Source: Bacteroidia bacterium
GTDB lineage: Bacteria > Bacteroidota > Bacteroidia > Flavobacteriales > Flavobacteriaceae
NCBI GenBank assembly: GCA_030430615.1
Contig: JAUIKV010000004.1
Span: forward strand, 1 to 34,215
Direction of reading: 5' to 3'
Length of the DNA stretch: 34,215 bases
The position numbers were made by a program, and so were the translations under genes. Of this stretch, positions 33,239-34,215 are shown in pieces. Each line of letters opens with the position of its first letter. The first letter of the stretch is position 1. Below the pieces are notes generated by a model. The model was not told where the DNA came from. It did not search any database and saw nothing but the letters and a program-made list of their open reading frames with translations.

Positions 33239-34215
33239 ATGAAATTTTTATTGAGAACAGCATCCCTTATCGCATTCGGACTTCTTCTATCATGTTCCAG
33301 ACAAAGCGATCAAAAGCTTGAGGCCGAAACTGTAGCCCAAAGACCCAATATCCTGTTCATCATGTCGGATGACCATGCCTATCAGGCTATAAGCGCATAT
33401 GGGAGTGAATTGCTGCAAACCCCAAATATTGATCGACTCGCTGACGAAGGGCTTCTCTTTACCAATGCCTGCGTCTCCAATTCCATTTGCGCACCTTCGC
33501 GTGCCACGATTCTGACGGGCAAGCACACCCACATCAACGGGAAAATTGACAACCTGATGCCTTTTGACACCACACAGGTCACTTTTCCCCAGCTCTTTCA
33601 AAAAGCGGGATATCAGACGGCCATGTTCGGAAAGCTGCATTTCGGAAACAATCCCAAAGGCGTGGATGACTTTATGATACTGCCCGGTCAGGGAAACTAC
33701 ATCAATCCGAAGCTTATCGGATCCAAAGGTGATACGATCATCACGGGATACGTGACAGATATCATCACGGACCTGACTTTGAACTGGCTTGATGAAAAAC
33801 GGGACAAGAACAAGCCTTTTATGATGATGTACCTGCACAAGGCGCCACACAGGCCCTGGTGGCCCAGCCCTGAAAAGTTTGCCGAATTCACCCGAAAGAC
33901 ATTTCCTGAACCAACGACTCTTTTTGATGATTACAGCAACCGCGGAACAGCGGCAAAAACGGCAGAAATGAACCTGCTGACTCATATGATGTACAATCAT
34001 GACAGCAAAGTGCGACCGGAAACCCTTGAGGCCATGGGGGGAGTTACGCCAGCTGTGGAGGAATATCCCAATGGGTTTTACGGACCTTATAACCGTGCCA
34101 ATGATGCGCAGAAGGCCCTGTACGACCCCATCCTGGATTCGATCAACGAGGATTTTCGAAGGCGATGGCCCGGAATGACTGACCAGGAAAAGATGAGATG
34201 GAAGTATCAGAGATA
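33239..34215 (+). CDS. Sulfatase lipoprotein (type I, 3' truncated by window)
   Basis: The first 325 residues of an arylsulfatase-family enzyme. The signal peptide ends LLLSC (lipid-modified Cys19). Metal-binding residues appear in ILFIMSDDHAYQ, and the formylglycine signature is CAPSR at residues 84-88 (ICAPSRATILTGKHTH). The nucleophile position is Cys, so maturation by FGE or an anSME is expected. Later motifs are YQTAMFGKLHFG and YLHKAPHRPWW. It probably desulfates polysaccharides, a frequent trait of marine Flavobacteriia, but substrate cannot be told. No SusC/D gene is in the window. The reading frame stays open to the last base; the end is missing. Confidence 0.95.
   Translation, partial: MKFLLRTASLIAFGLLLSCSRQSDQKLEAETVAQRPNILFIMSDDHAYQAISAYGSELLQTPNIDRLADEGLLFTNACVSNSICAPSRATILTGKHTHINGKIDNLMPFDTTQVTFPQLFQKAGYQTAMFGKLHFGNNPKGVDDFMILPGQGNYINPKLIGSKGDTIITGYVTDIITDLTLNWLDEKRDKNKPFMMMYLHKAPHRPWWPSPEKFAEFTRKTFPEPTTLFDDYSNRGTAAKTAEMNLLTHMMYNHDSKVRPETLEAMGGVTPAVEEYPNGFYGPYNRANDAQKALYDPILDSINEDFRRRWPGMTDQEKMRWKYQR

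Overview
The window is chromosomal DNA of a Bacteroidota member, most likely an aerobic, gliding member of the class Flavobacteriia. Three observations support this: a complete gldK-gldL-gldM-gldN cluster (type IX secretion and gliding motor), several perfect copies of the phylum's -7 promoter box TAnnTTTG (TATCTTTG, TACTTTTG, TATTTTTG), and several families largely confined to the phylum (DUF3467 downstream of rpoC, DUF5522, DUF983). Genes are tightly packed, composition looks even throughout, and I see no IS element, integrase, phage gene, CRISPR, tRNA or rRNA. This is core genome, with a few small decayed genes.

Layout. (1) 1-3278 (+): the last three quarters of rpoC, ended by an intrinsic terminator. 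(2) 3335-9012 (+): DUF3467, then the biotin genes bioF, bioD, bioA, a KAS-II-type ketoacyl synthase, and bioB with its own likely promoter. (3) 9013-9449: a frameshifted remnant on the minus strand. (4) 9450-10662 (+): DUF2461, a DUF962/Mpo1-like membrane protein, and the C-terminal stub of an AhpC/TSA peroxiredoxin, ended by a terminator shared with groEL. (5) 17319-10746 (-): miaB, a sigma-54 activator, lptE, a TPR-like acidic protein and secG with a terminator, followed by a separate groES-groEL operon. (6) 17497-19983 (+): topA. (7) 20113-26020 (+): an arginase-fold protein that has lost metal ligands, then gldK, gldL, gldM, gldN and a terminator. (8) 26120-27190 (+) FAD oxidoreductase and 27545-27168 (-) DUF983, which converge and overlap; then a face-to-face promoter pair driving DUF983 and the ABC-F gene (27600-29513, +). 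(9) 30342-29552 (-): a 52-residue DUF5522 protein and a DUF4136 lipoprotein. (10) 30374-32551 (+): a small membrane protein with an HExxH motif, a PLP-dependent D-cysteine desulfhydrase/ACC deaminase-like enzyme, and a glucosaminidase-LysM lipoprotein. (11) 33064-32618 (-) a small secreted basic/acidic coiled protein, and 33239-end (+) a sulfatase lipoprotein cut by the window edge.

How the parts work together. The biotin block can take a pimeloyl thioester to biotin, but no bioC/bioH is present; the embedded ketoacyl synthase is the obvious candidate for making or extending the pimeloyl precursor. lptE, secG and the gld genes all serve envelope assembly and export. The glucosaminidase, DUF4136 lipoprotein and sulfatase are predicted envelope or exported proteins. 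groESL is preceded by a sequence with exact sigma-54 promoter spacing and an inverted repeat, and a sigma-54 activator sits a few genes upstream on the same strand.

The best leads for something new are the arginase-fold pseudoenzyme leading into the gld genes, the ketoacyl synthase in the biotin operon, the tiny HExxH membrane protein, and two perfect short tandem duplications placed exactly on start codons (lptE; the PLP enzyme). No wholly unknown multi-gene system is evident.
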